Numbered from the stretch's first letter, positions 1-10,700 are shown. The stretch: 64,000 bases of DNA from Flavicella sp963932955 (GCA_963932955.1 CAWVRK010000010.1:6194-70193); one strand, 5' to 3'. The notes: generated from the letters alone by a model not told the origin. Translations and numbers: made by a program.

Positions 1-2
1 AA

Positions 3-3000
3 GCCTCTTTTTCAAACAAGGAAGTCAAAGGAAGCTTGGGGTCTCTTGAAGGAGAAACCTATTACAAAATAACGAACAACGACAGCATGAGGCCTTTCTT
101 TATGAGTCTTGTCAGCAATTCCAACCACTGGATGTTTGTTGCCAGCAATGGAGGGCTTACAGCAGGAAGAAAAGACAGCAACAACGCGCTGTTTCCTTAC
201 TATACAGATGATAAAATTACGGAGTCCTTTGAAATTACAGGCTCTAAAACCCTCTTCCAAATTCACAAAGCTGACAAAACCTTTTTGTGGGAACCTTTTT
301 CTGACAACTATGCCGGTGTCTACAAAACAGAGCGCAACCTGTACAAAAATAGCTGGGGAAACAAATTGATTTTTGAGGAAGTCAACGAAGATTTGGGACT
401 TACCTTTCGCTACCAATGGTCGAGCAGCGATCGTTTTGGTTTTGTTAAAAAAGCCACTTTGCGCAACGACCAAAAAGAAGCGGTTCAAGTAGGTGTTTTG
501 GACGGCTTGCAAAACCTACTTCCCTACGGATTGAATTCTGACATGCAAAACAACCGTTCCAACTTGGTGGACGCCTATAAAAAAAGTGAACTTTTGGAAG
601 CCTCTGGATTGGGAATCTACAGTTTGAGTTCTGTCATCGTAGACCGCGCAGAACCCAGTGAAGCACTCAAAGCAAACATCGCCTGGTCCGTAGGATTGGA
701 AACCCCTTCTTATTTGATTTGCTCAAAACAAATACCACATTTTCGAGAAGGAAAAGAACTCGAAAAAGAAACAGAAGTAAGAGCAGAAAAAAGTGCATAT
801 TTTGTAAACACCACCCTCGATATAGCCGCTGGTAGTGAAAAAACATGGATGCTCGTCGCCAATGTCAACCAAGGTCCTTCTGATGTGGTCGCCATCGCTG
901 CACTTATCAACTCAGAAAACAACCTTTTTGAAACCGTTTTGGAAGACGTCGCTGAAGGAACTAGAGAATTGATTGAACTGAATGCAACGGCAGACGGAAT
1001 CCAATTGACAGCCGACCCACTCCGCGACACACGTCATTTTGCAAACGTGCTTTTCAACAACATGAGAGGCGGTATTTTTGATCACAATTACCAAATCGAA
1101 CAAGCCTACTTTACAAAATACGTGCAGCAAGCAAACCTCGAAGCCTATACGAGAAACCAAACGTTGTTAGAAGGACTTCCAGAGACACTCCCTTTTTCAA
1201 AATTGAAAACCTTGGCCGTAGAAAGTAAGGATTCCGACTTTGAACGACTGACCATGGAGTATTTGCCCTTGAAATTTAGTCGTCGACACGGAGATCCAAG
1301 CAGGCCTTGGAACAAATTTTCCATCAACACCAAAAGTGAAATTGACGGATCGAAAATACTCGACTACGAAGGCAACTGGAGGGATATTTTTCAAAACTGG
1401 GAAACCTTGGCACACGCCTATCCTGAGTTCATTGAAAACATGATCCACAAATTTTTAAACGCCACTACTTTCGAAGGATACAACCCCTATCGCGTCACAA
1501 AAGATGGCTTTGATTGGGAGACCATTGAACCAGACGATGCTTGGTCGTTTATCGGATATTGGGGAGACCACCAAATTGTCTACCTCTTAAAATTCTTAGA
1601 ATTTATAGAAAACCACCAACCGGACCGATTGGCAGAACTGTTTGACAAAGACCTTTTTGTCTATGCAAACGTGCCTTACAAAATCAAAAGCTATGCAGAG
1701 ACTCTGAAAGATCCCAAAGACACGATCTCTTTTGACGATGCACTGGACCAAACCATCCGAAACAGAAAAGAAGAATTGGGCGCAGATGGCGCTTTGTTGC
1801 GCGCGCAAAACAATACCATTTACAAAGTGAATGGAATCGAAAAACTACTGGCAACAGTCCTTTCTAAAATTTCCAATTTCATTCCCGAAGGAGGAATTTG
1901 GATGAACACACAAAGGCCCGAATGGAACGATGCCAACAATGCTCTTGTTGGAAACGGTGTTTCCATGGTGACGCTTTACTACTTGAGACGTTTCCTGAAA
2001 TTTTTTGAAAAAACCGCTGCACAAGGACTCGGAAAAGAGTTGGCGCTTTCTTCCGAATTGGCTGAATTTTTCAAGGAAATACACCACACATTTGAACAGT
2101 TTCATGGAAAACTCGACGGAAAAATAACAGATCGTGAACGCAAACAGATTCTCGACGGACTCGGGAAAGCAGGAAGTGCATACAGAACAACCATCTACAA
2201 CTCGAATTTTAGTGGTGACAAAACACAGCTGCCAAAAAGTGAACTCCTAAAATTCTTAAAGCTCGCATTGGACTTTTTAGACCACACCATTGCCGCAAAC
2301 AAAAGAACCGACAACTTGTACCATTCTTACAATTTGATGTCGCTTACAAACGATGAAGAAATCCGTATTTCAAACCTCCCAGAGATGCTAGAAGGACAAG
2401 TTGCCATCTTGGGGTCCAATTGCATTTCTTCCGAAAAAAGTTTGGCGCTTTTGGATGCCTTAAAAGCAAGTGCTTTGTACCGAAAAGACCAATACAGCTA
2501 TGTGTTGTACCCGGACAAACAATTGCCCATTTACATCCATAAAAATACCATTCCCGCAAAAGACGTAGAAAGCTCCGCTTTGTTAAGCCAGCTTGTAAAA
2601 GAAGGAAATACACAAATCTTGGAACAAGACCTCAAAGGTGTTTACCATTTCAATGGCAACTTCAACAACGCCAACAGTTTGAAAGAAGCCTTGGGAAAAC
2701 TTCCAAAGCAATTTCAAAAATTGGTAGAAAAAGACAATGGCCAGGTATTCAATACATTTGAAAACTTGTTTGATCACAAATCCTTCACGGGAAGATCGGG
2801 TACCTTTTTTGGATATGAAGGATTGGGATCCATCTATTGGCACATGGTTTCAAAACTATTGTTGGCCACGCAAGAAACGGCATTGACTGCGATTCAAAGC
2901 AAAGAAAGCAAAGAAGTTGTTGACGGCTTGGTACAGCACTATTTCGAAATCAACGATGGAATTGGCGTTCACAAATCTCCAGAATTGTACGGAGCCTTCC

Positions 3001-3437
3001 CGACCGATCCTTATTCGCATACCCCAGCTGGTAAAGGCGCACAACAACCCGGAATGACCGGACAAGTAAAAGAAGATGTCTTGAGTCGATTTGGAGAATT
3101 GGGCATTGCTGTCAAAGAAGGAAAATTAGGATTCAACATTCAACTCTTAAAAGAAGAAGCGTTTTTGAAAACTTCCGAAGTGTTCTCATATATCGATGTT
3201 TACAAAGAAGCCAAAAAAATCCCGTTGAAGCCAAACTCACTTTGTTTTACCTACTGTCAAATTCCAATTGTTTTTCAATTGGCAGACAAAGAAGGCATCG
3301 AGGTGCAACAAGCGACAGCTCCCGTTATCAAATTTGACAGCCTTCAACTCGACAAAGAAACGAGCAACAACCTCTTCGAAAGAAATGGAAAAATTGAACA
3401 ACTTGTGGTTTCCATCAACAAATCATCCCTCCGATAA
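3..3437 (+). CDS. Putative beta-1,3-glucan phosphorylase, GH149/GH94-like (5' end outside window)
   Basis: The reading frame is open to the left edge, so the true start lies upstream; a TTG at 36 is only the first start-type codon inside. More than 1140 residues are visible. The motif PEWNDANNALVG (Asp about 632, counted from position 36) matches the place of the WND general-acid motif of GH94-type inverting phosphorylases, and RRHGDPSRPWN and EGNWRDIFQNWE are further strongly conserved-looking blocks. The great length fits GH149, a family of beta-1,3-oligoglucan phosphorylases known from Gram-negative bacteria, better than classical GH94 (about 800 residues). Whether a signal peptide exists cannot be seen; a cytoplasmic enzyme releasing glucose 1-phosphate is expected. 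The stop codon directly abuts the next gene's ATG, implying translational coupling with the GH3. The family is inferred from motifs and context, not from a search. Confidence 0.75.
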   Translation, partial: ASFSNKEVKGSLGSLEGETYYKITNNDSMRPFFMSLVSNSNHWMFVASNGGLTAGRKDSNNALFPYYTDDKITESFEITGSKTLFQIHKADKTFLWEPFSDNYAGVYKTERNLYKNSWGNKLIFEEVNEDLGLTFRYQWSSSDRFGFVKKATLRNDQKEAVQVGVLDGLQNLLPYGLNSDMQNNRSNLVDAYKKSELLEASGLGIYSLSSVIVDRAEPSEALKANIAWSVGLETPSYLICSKQIPHFREGKELEKETEVRAEKSAYFVNTTLDIAAGSEKTWMLVANVNQGPSDVVAIAALINSENNLFETVLEDVAEGTRELIELNATADGIQLTADPLRDTRHFANVLFNNMRGGIFDHNYQIEQAYFTKYVQQANLEAYTRNQTLLEGLPETLPFSKLKTLAVESKDSDFERLTMEYLPLKFSRRHGDPSRPWNKFSINTKSEIDGSKILDYEGNWRDIFQNWETLAHAYPEFIENMIHKFLNATTFEGYNPYRVTKDGFDWETIEPDDAWSFIGYWGDHQIVYLLKFLEFIENHQPDRLAELFDKDLFVYANVPYKIKSYAETLKDPKDTISFDDALDQTIRNRKEELGADGALLRAQNNTIYKVNGIEKLLATVLSKISNFIPEGGIWMNTQRPEWNDANNALVGNGVSMVTLYYLRRFLKFFEKTAAQGLGKELALSSELAEFFKEIHHTFEQFHGKLDGKITDRERKQILDGLGKAGSAYRTTIYNSNFSGDKTQLPKSELLKFLKLALDFLDHTIAANKRTDNLYHSYNLMSLTNDEEIRISNLPEMLEGQVAILGSNCISSEKSLALLDALKASALYRKDQYSYVLYPDKQLPIYIHKNTIPAKDVESSALLSQLVKEGNTQILEQDLKGVYHFNGNFNNANSLKEALGKLPKQFQKLVEKDNGQVFNTFENLFDHKSFTGRSGTFFGYEGLGSIYWHMVSKLLLATQETALTAIQSKESKEVVDGLVQHYFEINDGIGVHKSPELYGAFPTDPYSHTPAGKGAQQPGMTGQVKEDVLSRFGELGIAVKEGKLGFNIQLLKEEAFLKTSEVFSYIDVYKEAKKIPLKPNSLCFTYCQIPIVFQLADKEGIEVQQATAPVIKFDSLQLDKETSNNLFERNGKIEQLVVSINKSSLR

Positions 3438-5726
3438 ATGAAAAAAGCAATCCTCCTCTTTTGCAGTGTATTCCTTCTGTGGAATTGTGCACCGACGACA
3501 GTTGAGCTTCAAAAAGTGCCGGGTTTGGATCCGGAAACGGAAGTGAAAATCGCCGAAATATTAAAACAGATGACGCTGCGAGAAAAAGCGGGGCAAATGT
3601 TGAATATTGGATTGCCAACGATTTTAAAAGGAGACTATTGGTCGGAAAGAGACCGTGCCGAATTTGACCCTGTAAAATTTAGAAAATTCATACAAAAAGT
3701 CGGTGTGGGGTCCATTCACAATACCCCAGGCTATTTGGCAGATCCCAATGCTTGGTTTCAAATCGTAAAAACAATACAGGATTCGGCCATGTTGAAAACG
3801 CGTTTGGGAATTCCCGTATTGTATGGGATAGACAACATACACGGAGCCAATTATATCAAAGGATCTGTGCTCTTACCCCAACAGATTGCCCTTGCGGCAA
3901 CTTGGAACCGAGCACTGTGTAAAAGAAGTGCTGAAATCACGTCTTATGAGTCGCGAGCAGCCTCTTTGCCTTGGAATTTCAATCCGAACATCGACATCGC
4001 TGCAAATCCACTTTGGGGACGTATCGCTGAGAGTTTTGGCGAAGATCCTTACTTGGTCGCTGAAATGGGCGCTGCCTATACAAAAGGATCGCATGGAACT
4101 TCCTTGAAAAACCCGAAACAAACAGCCGTTTGTTTGAAACATTTTATCGGTTACGGTGCCGGAAAAAACGGAAAAGACAGGGCCAATGCCCTGATCCCAG
4201 AAAATAATCTGAGACAGTATTTTTTGCCTCCTTTTGAAAAGGCCATTGCCGCTGGGGCGAAAGGTGTCATGATCAGCTCCAACGCCGTCAACGGGATCCC
4301 TTGCCACATCAACAAAACCTACATCACCGATGTCCTCAAAGGAGAACTCGAATTTCAGGGTGTGGTAATTTCCGATTTCAGCGATGTGGAATTTTTGGTC
4401 AAAGCCCATCACAGTGCTGAAAATTTACGAGAAGCCACAAAATTGGCGGTCAACGCAGGTTTGGATTTATTGATGAACCCCTACGATGCCAAGGTCGTTG
4501 ATTACATCGTTGATTTGGTCAACAACAAGGAAATTTCCATGGCGCGCATTGACGATGCCGTCACACGTGTCCTGCGTCTTAAATTTGACTTGAACTTGTT
4601 TGAAGTTCCTTACAACTCTCCAAAGGAATACCCTGAATTTGCCAGTCAAAAACACAGCGAGGAAAACTATCAAATGGCAAGTGAAGCCATCACGCTTTTA
4701 AAAAACAACGAAAATGTGCTTCCTTTAGACGCTTCGAAAAAAGTGTTGGTCACGGGCTATGCTGCTCACTCCATCAATATCTTAAACGGCGCTTGGTCCA
4801 GAACCTTTTTGGGAAGAGACACCCAATACAACGACCCGACAAAACTTACGATTTTAGACGCCATTCAAAAAGAAGTTGGCAATGCAAATGTCAGCTACGT
4901 CGCAGGAACCAATTACACAGAGGACCTCAACACCTCAGCAGCCGTAAAGATGGCAAAAGAGGCGGACTATATTGTGGTTTGTTTGGGAGAAATTCCAGCT
5001 ACTGAAAAACCCTCAGACATCAATGAACTGGCATTGCCAAAAGCCCAACAAGAATTGGTCAAAAAGCTTGCCGTATACAACAAACCCCTCGTGCTTGTCT
5101 TGGTGCAAGGAAGACCCAGAATTCTCAGAGAAATCGAACCGATCGCAGATGCTGTAGTGATGGCCTACCTTCCCGGAGACGAAGGAGGTCGTGCCATTTC
5201 AGACATTTTGTACGGCAAGACCAACCCGAGTGGAAAATTGCCCTATACCTACCCAAAATACTCTGGAAATGCACTTCCCTATTTTCATAAAAAGACAGAC
5301 ATAAGAGATGTCAACTGGGCTTTTGACGGTTTTTATCCGCAATACGAATTTGGACAAGGCCTTTCCTATACCTCCTTTGCGTATTCAAAGGTGCGTACTG
5401 ACAAGGACAGCCTGTCAAGTTCAGAAACACTCAACTTCGAAGTAAGCGTTCAAAATACAGGAAACCGAGCAGGGAAAGAAGTCGTTCAGCTTTTCCTCAA
5501 AGACCTCATCGCTACGGTGTCTCCAGACGTCAAAAGATTGGTTCGGTTTGAAAAAATAAACCTGCAGCCAGGCGAAACCCAAACCGTCTCCTTTCAGCTA
5601 CAAGCCAAAGACTTTGCCTCTATTGGATTGGAAAACAAATGGATCGTCGAACCCGGAAGTTTTGAACTGACTGTTGGTGGCCACCCTAAAAAAATGATTA
5701 AAAAAGAGATTTTTATAAAAGATTAA
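3438..5726 (+). CDS. GH3 beta-glucosidase lipoprotein (BglX-like)
   Basis: This 762-residue protein has a lipoprotein-like signal (MKKAILLFCSVFLLWNC) with few acidic residues after the cysteine, so a periplasm-facing lipoprotein is inferred. The GH3 N-terminal TIM barrel spans about residues 45-370. The nucleophile is expected to be Asp313 in VVISDFSDV, preceded by the usual KHF and substrate-binding segments. The GH3 C-terminal alpha/beta sandwich (about 420-640) and a C-terminal FnIII-like domain (about 665-755, with GKEVVQLFLKD) complete the BglX architecture at normal length. The family removes glucose from non-reducing ends of beta-glucans. It begins at the base after the phosphorylase stop codon, so the pair probably acts in one pathway. 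It is distinct in sequence from the second GH3 at 14328. Linkage preference cannot be read from sequence. Confidence 0.93.
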   Translation: MKKAILLFCSVFLLWNCAPTTVELQKVPGLDPETEVKIAEILKQMTLREKAGQMLNIGLPTILKGDYWSERDRAEFDPVKFRKFIQKVGVGSIHNTPGYLADPNAWFQIVKTIQDSAMLKTRLGIPVLYGIDNIHGANYIKGSVLLPQQIALAATWNRALCKRSAEITSYESRAASLPWNFNPNIDIAANPLWGRIAESFGEDPYLVAEMGAAYTKGSHGTSLKNPKQTAVCLKHFIGYGAGKNGKDRANALIPENNLRQYFLPPFEKAIAAGAKGVMISSNAVNGIPCHINKTYITDVLKGELEFQGVVISDFSDVEFLVKAHHSAENLREATKLAVNAGLDLLMNPYDAKVVDYIVDLVNNKEISMARIDDAVTRVLRLKFDLNLFEVPYNSPKEYPEFASQKHSEENYQMASEAITLLKNNENVLPLDASKKVLVTGYAAHSINILNGAWSRTFLGRDTQYNDPTKLTILDAIQKEVGNANVSYVAGTNYTEDLNTSAAVKMAKEADYIVVCLGEIPATEKPSDINELALPKAQQELVKKLAVYNKPLVLVLVQGRPRILREIEPIADAVVMAYLPGDEGGRAISDILYGKTNPSGKLPYTYPKYSGNALPYFHKKTDIRDVNWAFDGFYPQYEFGQGLSYTSFAYSKVRTDKDSLSSSETLNFEVSVQNTGNRAGKEVVQLFLKDLIATVSPDVKRLVRFEKINLQPGETQTVSFQLQAKDFASIGLENKWIVEPGSFELTVGGHPKKMIKKEIFIKD

Positions 5727-5981
5727 AACCCACCTGTAGATGAAAGTCGCTGCTGATTTTTTGTTGTTTTTTATAATGATAGTTGCAAAGTGAAAACTCA
5801 AAAATCTTCCCTTAAAATGAGTAAATTGAACCCGAAAACAGACGTTAAAAATACAACCATCTTGTTCTTTGTCAATGGAATTGCTGATTGCGATGGAAAT
5901 GCCCTAAAAATTAAAAACATACGGCACCTACAAAACTAAACAATTGCTCAGATGCACAGAACTGAAAACCTTAAAAATCAG
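5727..5981 (+). promoter_or_regulatory. Upstream region of the CotH-like gene
   Basis: This 255-bp gap holds no convincing gene. It contains AAATTGAAC (5823-5831) and AGACGTT (5840-5846). The same two words occur in the same order upstream of susC (7623-7631 and 7638-7644), 17 and 15 bp apart respectively. This may be a shared promoter element. No clear TAnnTTTG box was found. Low confidence. Confidence 0.3.
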
Positions 5982-7523
5982 ATGAAATCCTCCAACTCAA
6001 AAATAGCATTCCTAAGTGTACTCTTTATTTTGGGAATCCTCGGTTCCTGTTCCAAAGATTCCGAAATCAGCATCGATACACCAACAACAAAACCTTTGAT
6101 CCGTTCTTTTTCCTTCTTGGCAAGCGACAACGAACAAATGACTGAAGATGTCTCTTTAAAAATTGAAGGAAAAACCATTAAAGGGGTGCTGCCTCCGTCA
6201 AACAATGCGGAAAACTTGATCGCTACTTTTATCTTCGATGGAGCAGCGGTTTATGTAAATGACACCGAACAAGTCAGTGGGTTTAGCCAAAACAACTTCA
6301 GCAAGTCTGTCAACTATACGGTTACAAACAAAGAAGGCGAAAGTAAATCCTATCTAGTAACGCTTGTAAATAAAATAGATGATCCTGAAATTGGCGAGAT
6401 CTCCACAACTTATATCAATACGAATGACGGTTCTCCTATTGTCAGCAAAGAAAATTACCAAGAAGGAAGCATTTTGATTTCCGGAATCTCTCAGGAAGAA
6501 GAGGTGAGCGATGCACTCATGAAAATTCGTGGCAGAGGCAATTCTACATGGGGCTTGCACGATAAAAAATCATACCAATTGAATATGACAGAAAAGACCC
6601 GTGTGTATGGAATGCCCAAGGACAAAAGGTGGGTTTTTCTCGCAGAACATTCGGACAAAACACTGATGCGTAATAAGATTGCCTATGAGATGGGATACAT
6701 TAGCAAGCTGGATTGGACGCCGCAAAGTGTCTATTCCGAAGTGCACCTCAACAACGAGTTCCTAGGAGCCTACCACATTAGCCAAAAAATAGAAATGGGA
6801 AACAACCGTGTCGATGTTGGAGAGACAGGATATCTTTTGGAAATCGATCAATTGGAAAGATTGGATTTTGATGACGTCTATTTTAGAACCGATGAATTTT
6901 TAATCAACATCAAAGCACCAAAACTGAATAATGGAAGTACCGAATACAACTATATAAAAAATTGGATAACTGAATTTGAAAATGTACTGAAATCAAACAC
7001 TTTTTCCAACCCAACCGAAGGCTATCAAAAATACATTGATGTAGATAGTTTTGTCGATTGGTATTTAATCAATGAAATTACAAAAAATCAAGATGCTCGA
7101 AATTACTCGAGTATTTACCTCAATGTGATTCCTGGTGAAAAAATAAAAATGGGGCCTCTTTGGGATTTTGACTTGGCCTTTGGCAATGTGAATTATTCCG
7201 AATGTGAATACCCCGATGGTTTTTGGATCAAAGACAATGCTTGGTACAGTAGGCTTTTTGAAGATCCTAATTTTGTAAACAAGGTGAAAACACGCTTTGC
7301 CTATTTCCGTTTACAGCAAGAATTCATACTTCAAAGAGTTGACTTCTACGCAAGCTACTTAGACGAACTACAACAAAAGAACGATGCGCGGTGGAATGTG
7401 ATCGGAAACTTTCTATGGCCAAACCCCGTTGCCTTTGAAACCTACGAAGAAGAGGTGGCCTACCTGAAATCTTGGTACAACCAAAGAATGGACTGGTTGG
7501 AAAATGCCATTGGAAATTTGTAG
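5982..7523 (+). CDS. CotH-kinase-like surface lipoprotein
   Basis: I place the start at 5982, giving a proper lipoprotein signal (MKSSNSKIAF...GILGSC, then SKDSE). An in-frame ATG at 5952 would add ten polar residues before the signal. After the signal lies a beta-rich domain of about 100 residues ending near YLVTLVN. A CotH-type domain fills the rest: RGRGNSTWG (about residue 181), WVFLAEHSDKTLMRNK, YLLEIDQLERLD, NQDARNYSS and GPLWDFDLAFGN (about 391), the last carrying the Asp residues expected to bind metal-ATP. CotH was described as a secreted protein kinase of spore coats, and homologues are common in Bacteroidota. Its role in a glycan locus is unknown. Acidic residues after the lipid cysteine suggest surface exposure (inference). 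It has its own 255-bp upstream region and is probably transcribed separately from the susC operon. Confidence 0.85.
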   Translation: MKSSNSKIAFLSVLFILGILGSCSKDSEISIDTPTTKPLIRSFSFLASDNEQMTEDVSLKIEGKTIKGVLPPSNNAENLIATFIFDGAAVYVNDTEQVSGFSQNNFSKSVNYTVTNKEGESKSYLVTLVNKIDDPEIGEISTTYINTNDGSPIVSKENYQEGSILISGISQEEEVSDALMKIRGRGNSTWGLHDKKSYQLNMTEKTRVYGMPKDKRWVFLAEHSDKTLMRNKIAYEMGYISKLDWTPQSVYSEVHLNNEFLGAYHISQKIEMGNNRVDVGETGYLLEIDQLERLDFDDVYFRTDEFLINIKAPKLNNGSTEYNYIKNWITEFENVLKSNTFSNPTEGYQKYIDVDSFVDWYLINEITKNQDARNYSSIYLNVIPGEKIKMGPLWDFDLAFGNVNYSECEYPDGFWIKDNAWYSRLFEDPNFVNKVKTRFAYFRLQQEFILQRVDFYASYLDELQQKNDARWNVIGNFLWPNPVAFETYEEEVAYLKSWYNQRMDWLENAIGNL

Positions 7524-7591
7524 TAGCACAAAATAAAATTAAGAAAATATTTTTTCTTAAACTCCCGAAAAAGAAGGTTATTCTAAAAAAC

Positions 7592-7618
7592 TGTAGAGGT
7601 TTTATTGAGGTTTTTATT
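7592..7618 (+). promoter_or_regulatory. Direct-repeat operator candidate upstream of susC
   Basis: GAGGTTTT-type half-sites start at 7596 and 7607, exactly 11 bp apart, in a 27-bp element beginning TGTAGAGGTTTT. A second element upstream of the secreted protein gene (23778-23804) matches it at 22 of 27 positions without gaps and keeps the 11-bp spacing. One helical turn between half-sites is typical of a tandem-bound activator. The regulator encoded between the two operons (20696-23554) is the obvious candidate ligand. The binding partner is inference; the repeat itself is directly visible. Confidence 0.6.
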
Positions 7619-7650
7619 CCAAAAATTGAACTGAAATAGACGTTCTTTAC

Positions 7651-7681
7651 TTTGGGATATGCATGCATCAATCTATCTTTG
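7651..7681 (+). promoter_or_regulatory. susC operon promoter candidate (TTTG-N19-TATCTTTG)
   Basis: TTTG at 7651-7654 and TATCTTTG at 7674-7681 with a 19-bp spacer fit the Bacteroidota sigma-ABfr consensus (TTTG, 17-23 bp, TAnnTTTG). The start codon is 32 bp downstream. An overlapping alternative is TTG (7626-7628), 19 bp, TACTTTG (7648-7654). The alternative resembles the arrangement before the gene at 23895, where TTTACTTTA also follows AAATAG. A transcript-end map would decide between them. Confidence 0.55.
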
Positions 7682-7713
7682 TGTCCCATAATTTTAAACT
7701 TAAACCCCCCTAA

Positions 7714-10700
7714 ATGAATCCAATCTTAAAACTTGTCTTCAGCCTGGTATTCTTCTTGTGTGTTTTCGAAGGGCAAGCACAATCCATCCTTCTCACAGGA
7801 AAAACTGTAGACAAAGAAGGCGCTCCTTTGCCTGGCGTTTCTATTGTCGTCAAAGGAAGCTCGAACGGAACCTCGAGTTCTTTTGATGGAGACTATGCTC
7901 TAACCGTGAATTCAAAAGAAGACATTCTTCAATTCTCCTACCTTGGATTTGACACAGAAGAGCTTATTGTGTCAAACAATACCGTCATCAACATGGTGTT
8001 GACGGAGTCTCAAGAATCTTTGGAAGAAGTTCAAATTGTCGCCTTTCAAAAACAAAAAAAATCAAGTGTTATCGCTTCGATCAACACAATCAAACCATCT
8101 GAACTCAAACAACCCTCGAGCAATCTGACCGCCGCCCTTGCAGGAAGGCTGGCAGGGGTTATCTCCTACCAACGATCTGGAGAGCCCGGACAGGACAATG
8201 CCGAATTTTTTATCCGAGGGGTAACTTCCTTTGGTTATAAAAACAGCCCCTTGATCATGATTGACGGTTTGGAAGTGACCTCCAATGACTTGGCGCGAAT
8301 TGACCCAGAAAACATCAATAGTTTTTCCATTATGAAAGATGCAACTGCTACGGCTTTGTACGGAGCAAGAGGTGCAAACGGAGTCATCTTGGTCACCACC
8401 AAAGAAGGAAAGAAAGGAAAACCGAAAATTTCTGTTCGGATAGAAAACTCCTTTTCAGCACCCACAAAAATCAACCAGTTTTTAGGAGCTGTGGACTACA
8501 TGGAATTGTACAACAGCGCCCTGAGAACACGTGATAATAATGCTTTGTTACTGTATTCAAAAAATAAAATTGAGGGCACCCGAAATGGCTTGGATTCTAA
8601 TATCTATCCTAACGTTGATTGGTACAGCGAAATGTTCCGAGACTATGTCATGAACAAAAGAATCAATATGAACGTCAGCGGTGGTGGAGACATTGCGCAG
8701 TACTACCTTTCGATCACACAGTCCAATGAAAAAGGCTTGTTGGAAGTTGACGCACTGAACAACTTTAACAACAACATCGACATCAACCGCTCCAACTTAA
8801 GAGCAAACATCAATATCAACCTCTCCAAAACGACTACTGCTAAGGTGAAATTTTACTCCTTGTACGAACGTTACAATGGTCCCGTAGACGATGCAGACGC
8901 CCTTTTCGAAGGAGTCGTCAACGCCAACCCCGCCAACTTTCCAAAATACTATGACTTTGAGGATGCCAACCTGTTTTATAACCACACCCTGTTTGGCAAC
9001 AAGGGGAATGGAGGTTTCTCCAATCCCTATGCCGATATGGTCAAAGGTTACAAAGATCGCTTTCGATCCACCATCTTGTCTCAATTTCAACTGGAACAAG
9101 ACCTAAGTTTTGTCACAGAGGGATTAAAAGTCAGGGCAATGGCTTCAGTAAAATCTTACAGCTCCAACGAAAACACACGTAGCTTTACGCCTTTCTTTTA
9201 CGGGGTGTATGAGTCAGAAACAGAAGAGGGTGTCTCAAATTTACTTTATCAAATTCAAGAAGGGACGGAATACCTTAACAATCCTCAAGTGAGCAATGAA
9301 GCCAATAGCAATTTTTACTACGAGTTTGTCACCCAGTACAGCCGTACGTTCAATAAAAAACACGATGTGGGTGCTCTTGTGGTATTCAACAGAACAGAAA
9401 AATTAAACGCCATTGGGGGAGGGAATAGCGCCTATACCACTTTGCCTTCAAGGAACTTAGGACTTTCAGGAAGGTTTACATATGCCTATGACGACCGGTA
9501 TTTTTCAGAATTTAACTTTGGGTTCAACGGAACCGAAAAATTTGCCAAAAACAACCGTTTTGGATTCTTCCCCTCTGCCGGATTCGGATGGAACGTATCC
9601 AACGAATCGTTTTTTGAAAAAATCAAACCCGTCGTTAGCTTACTGCGTTTAAAATACACCTACGGAATCGTTGGAAACGATGCCATTTCGGGTCCCGAGG
9701 ACCGCTTCTTTTACCTTTCTGATGTCAACATCAGCGATGGAGGAAAAGGATATACCTTTGGAGAACAATTCAACAACTACTATCCTGGGTACTACATCAG
9801 CCGATACCCTAACCCAGAAGTTTCCTGGGAAATTGCAAAAAAGGCTAACTACGGGTTGGAATTAGGCTTGTTTAAAAAAGCAACCTTGCAGGTGGATTAT
9901 TTTACAGAAGAGCGTAGCAACATCTACATGTCTCGTGACTATGTGCCTGAAACTTTTGGTTCGACAGCTACCATAAAAAGCAATGTCGGTGAAGTACATT
10001 CTCATGGGATTGACATCTCCTTAGACAGCAATTTTTCCTTCATGAATGGATTTTGGCTGACCACAAGGGCTAACTTTACCTATGCTACAAACGAAATTAT
10101 CAAAAATGGGGAGCCTGTATATCCCTACGATTATTTGAGCAAAAAAGGATACTCCGTAAACCAAGAATGGGGCTACCTCGCAGAACGCTTGTTTATCGAC
10201 CAAGCAGACATCGACGCATCACCGAGTCAGTTCAACCAAGGCAACAGCTCTGAATTGGGCTACCTAGCAGGAGACATCAAATACACGGATGTAAATAAAG
10301 ATGGAAAAGTGGACGAATTGGACAGGGTTCCAATCGGACAGCCCACCATTCCGGAAATCGTTTATGGCTTCGGAGCTTCCATGGGCTATAAAAACTTTGA
10401 CATGTCCTTCTTTTTTCAAGGAGTTGCCAAACAGTCTTTCTTTATTGACCCAAATAAAATCGCACCTTTTGTCGATCAAGGAAATGCCTTGAGTGTCATT
10501 GCAAACAACCATTGGTCTGACAAAAATCCAGATCCGAATGCCTTTTGGCCTCGCTTATCAACCAGTCCTGTCGCAAACAATGAAGAGAGATCTACTTGGT
10601 GGTTGCGAGATGCAGATTTCTTGCGCCTTAAAAGTTTAGAAATCGGTTATTCCTTGCCAGAAAATCTTATGAAAAAAGCCCATTTACAATCCACACGTAT

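Noticed and set aside
5740..5793. A 16-codon frame starting MKVAADFLLFF after the first GH3
   Set aside because: Too short, with no clear promoter or conserved context; probably chance in an AT-rich gap.
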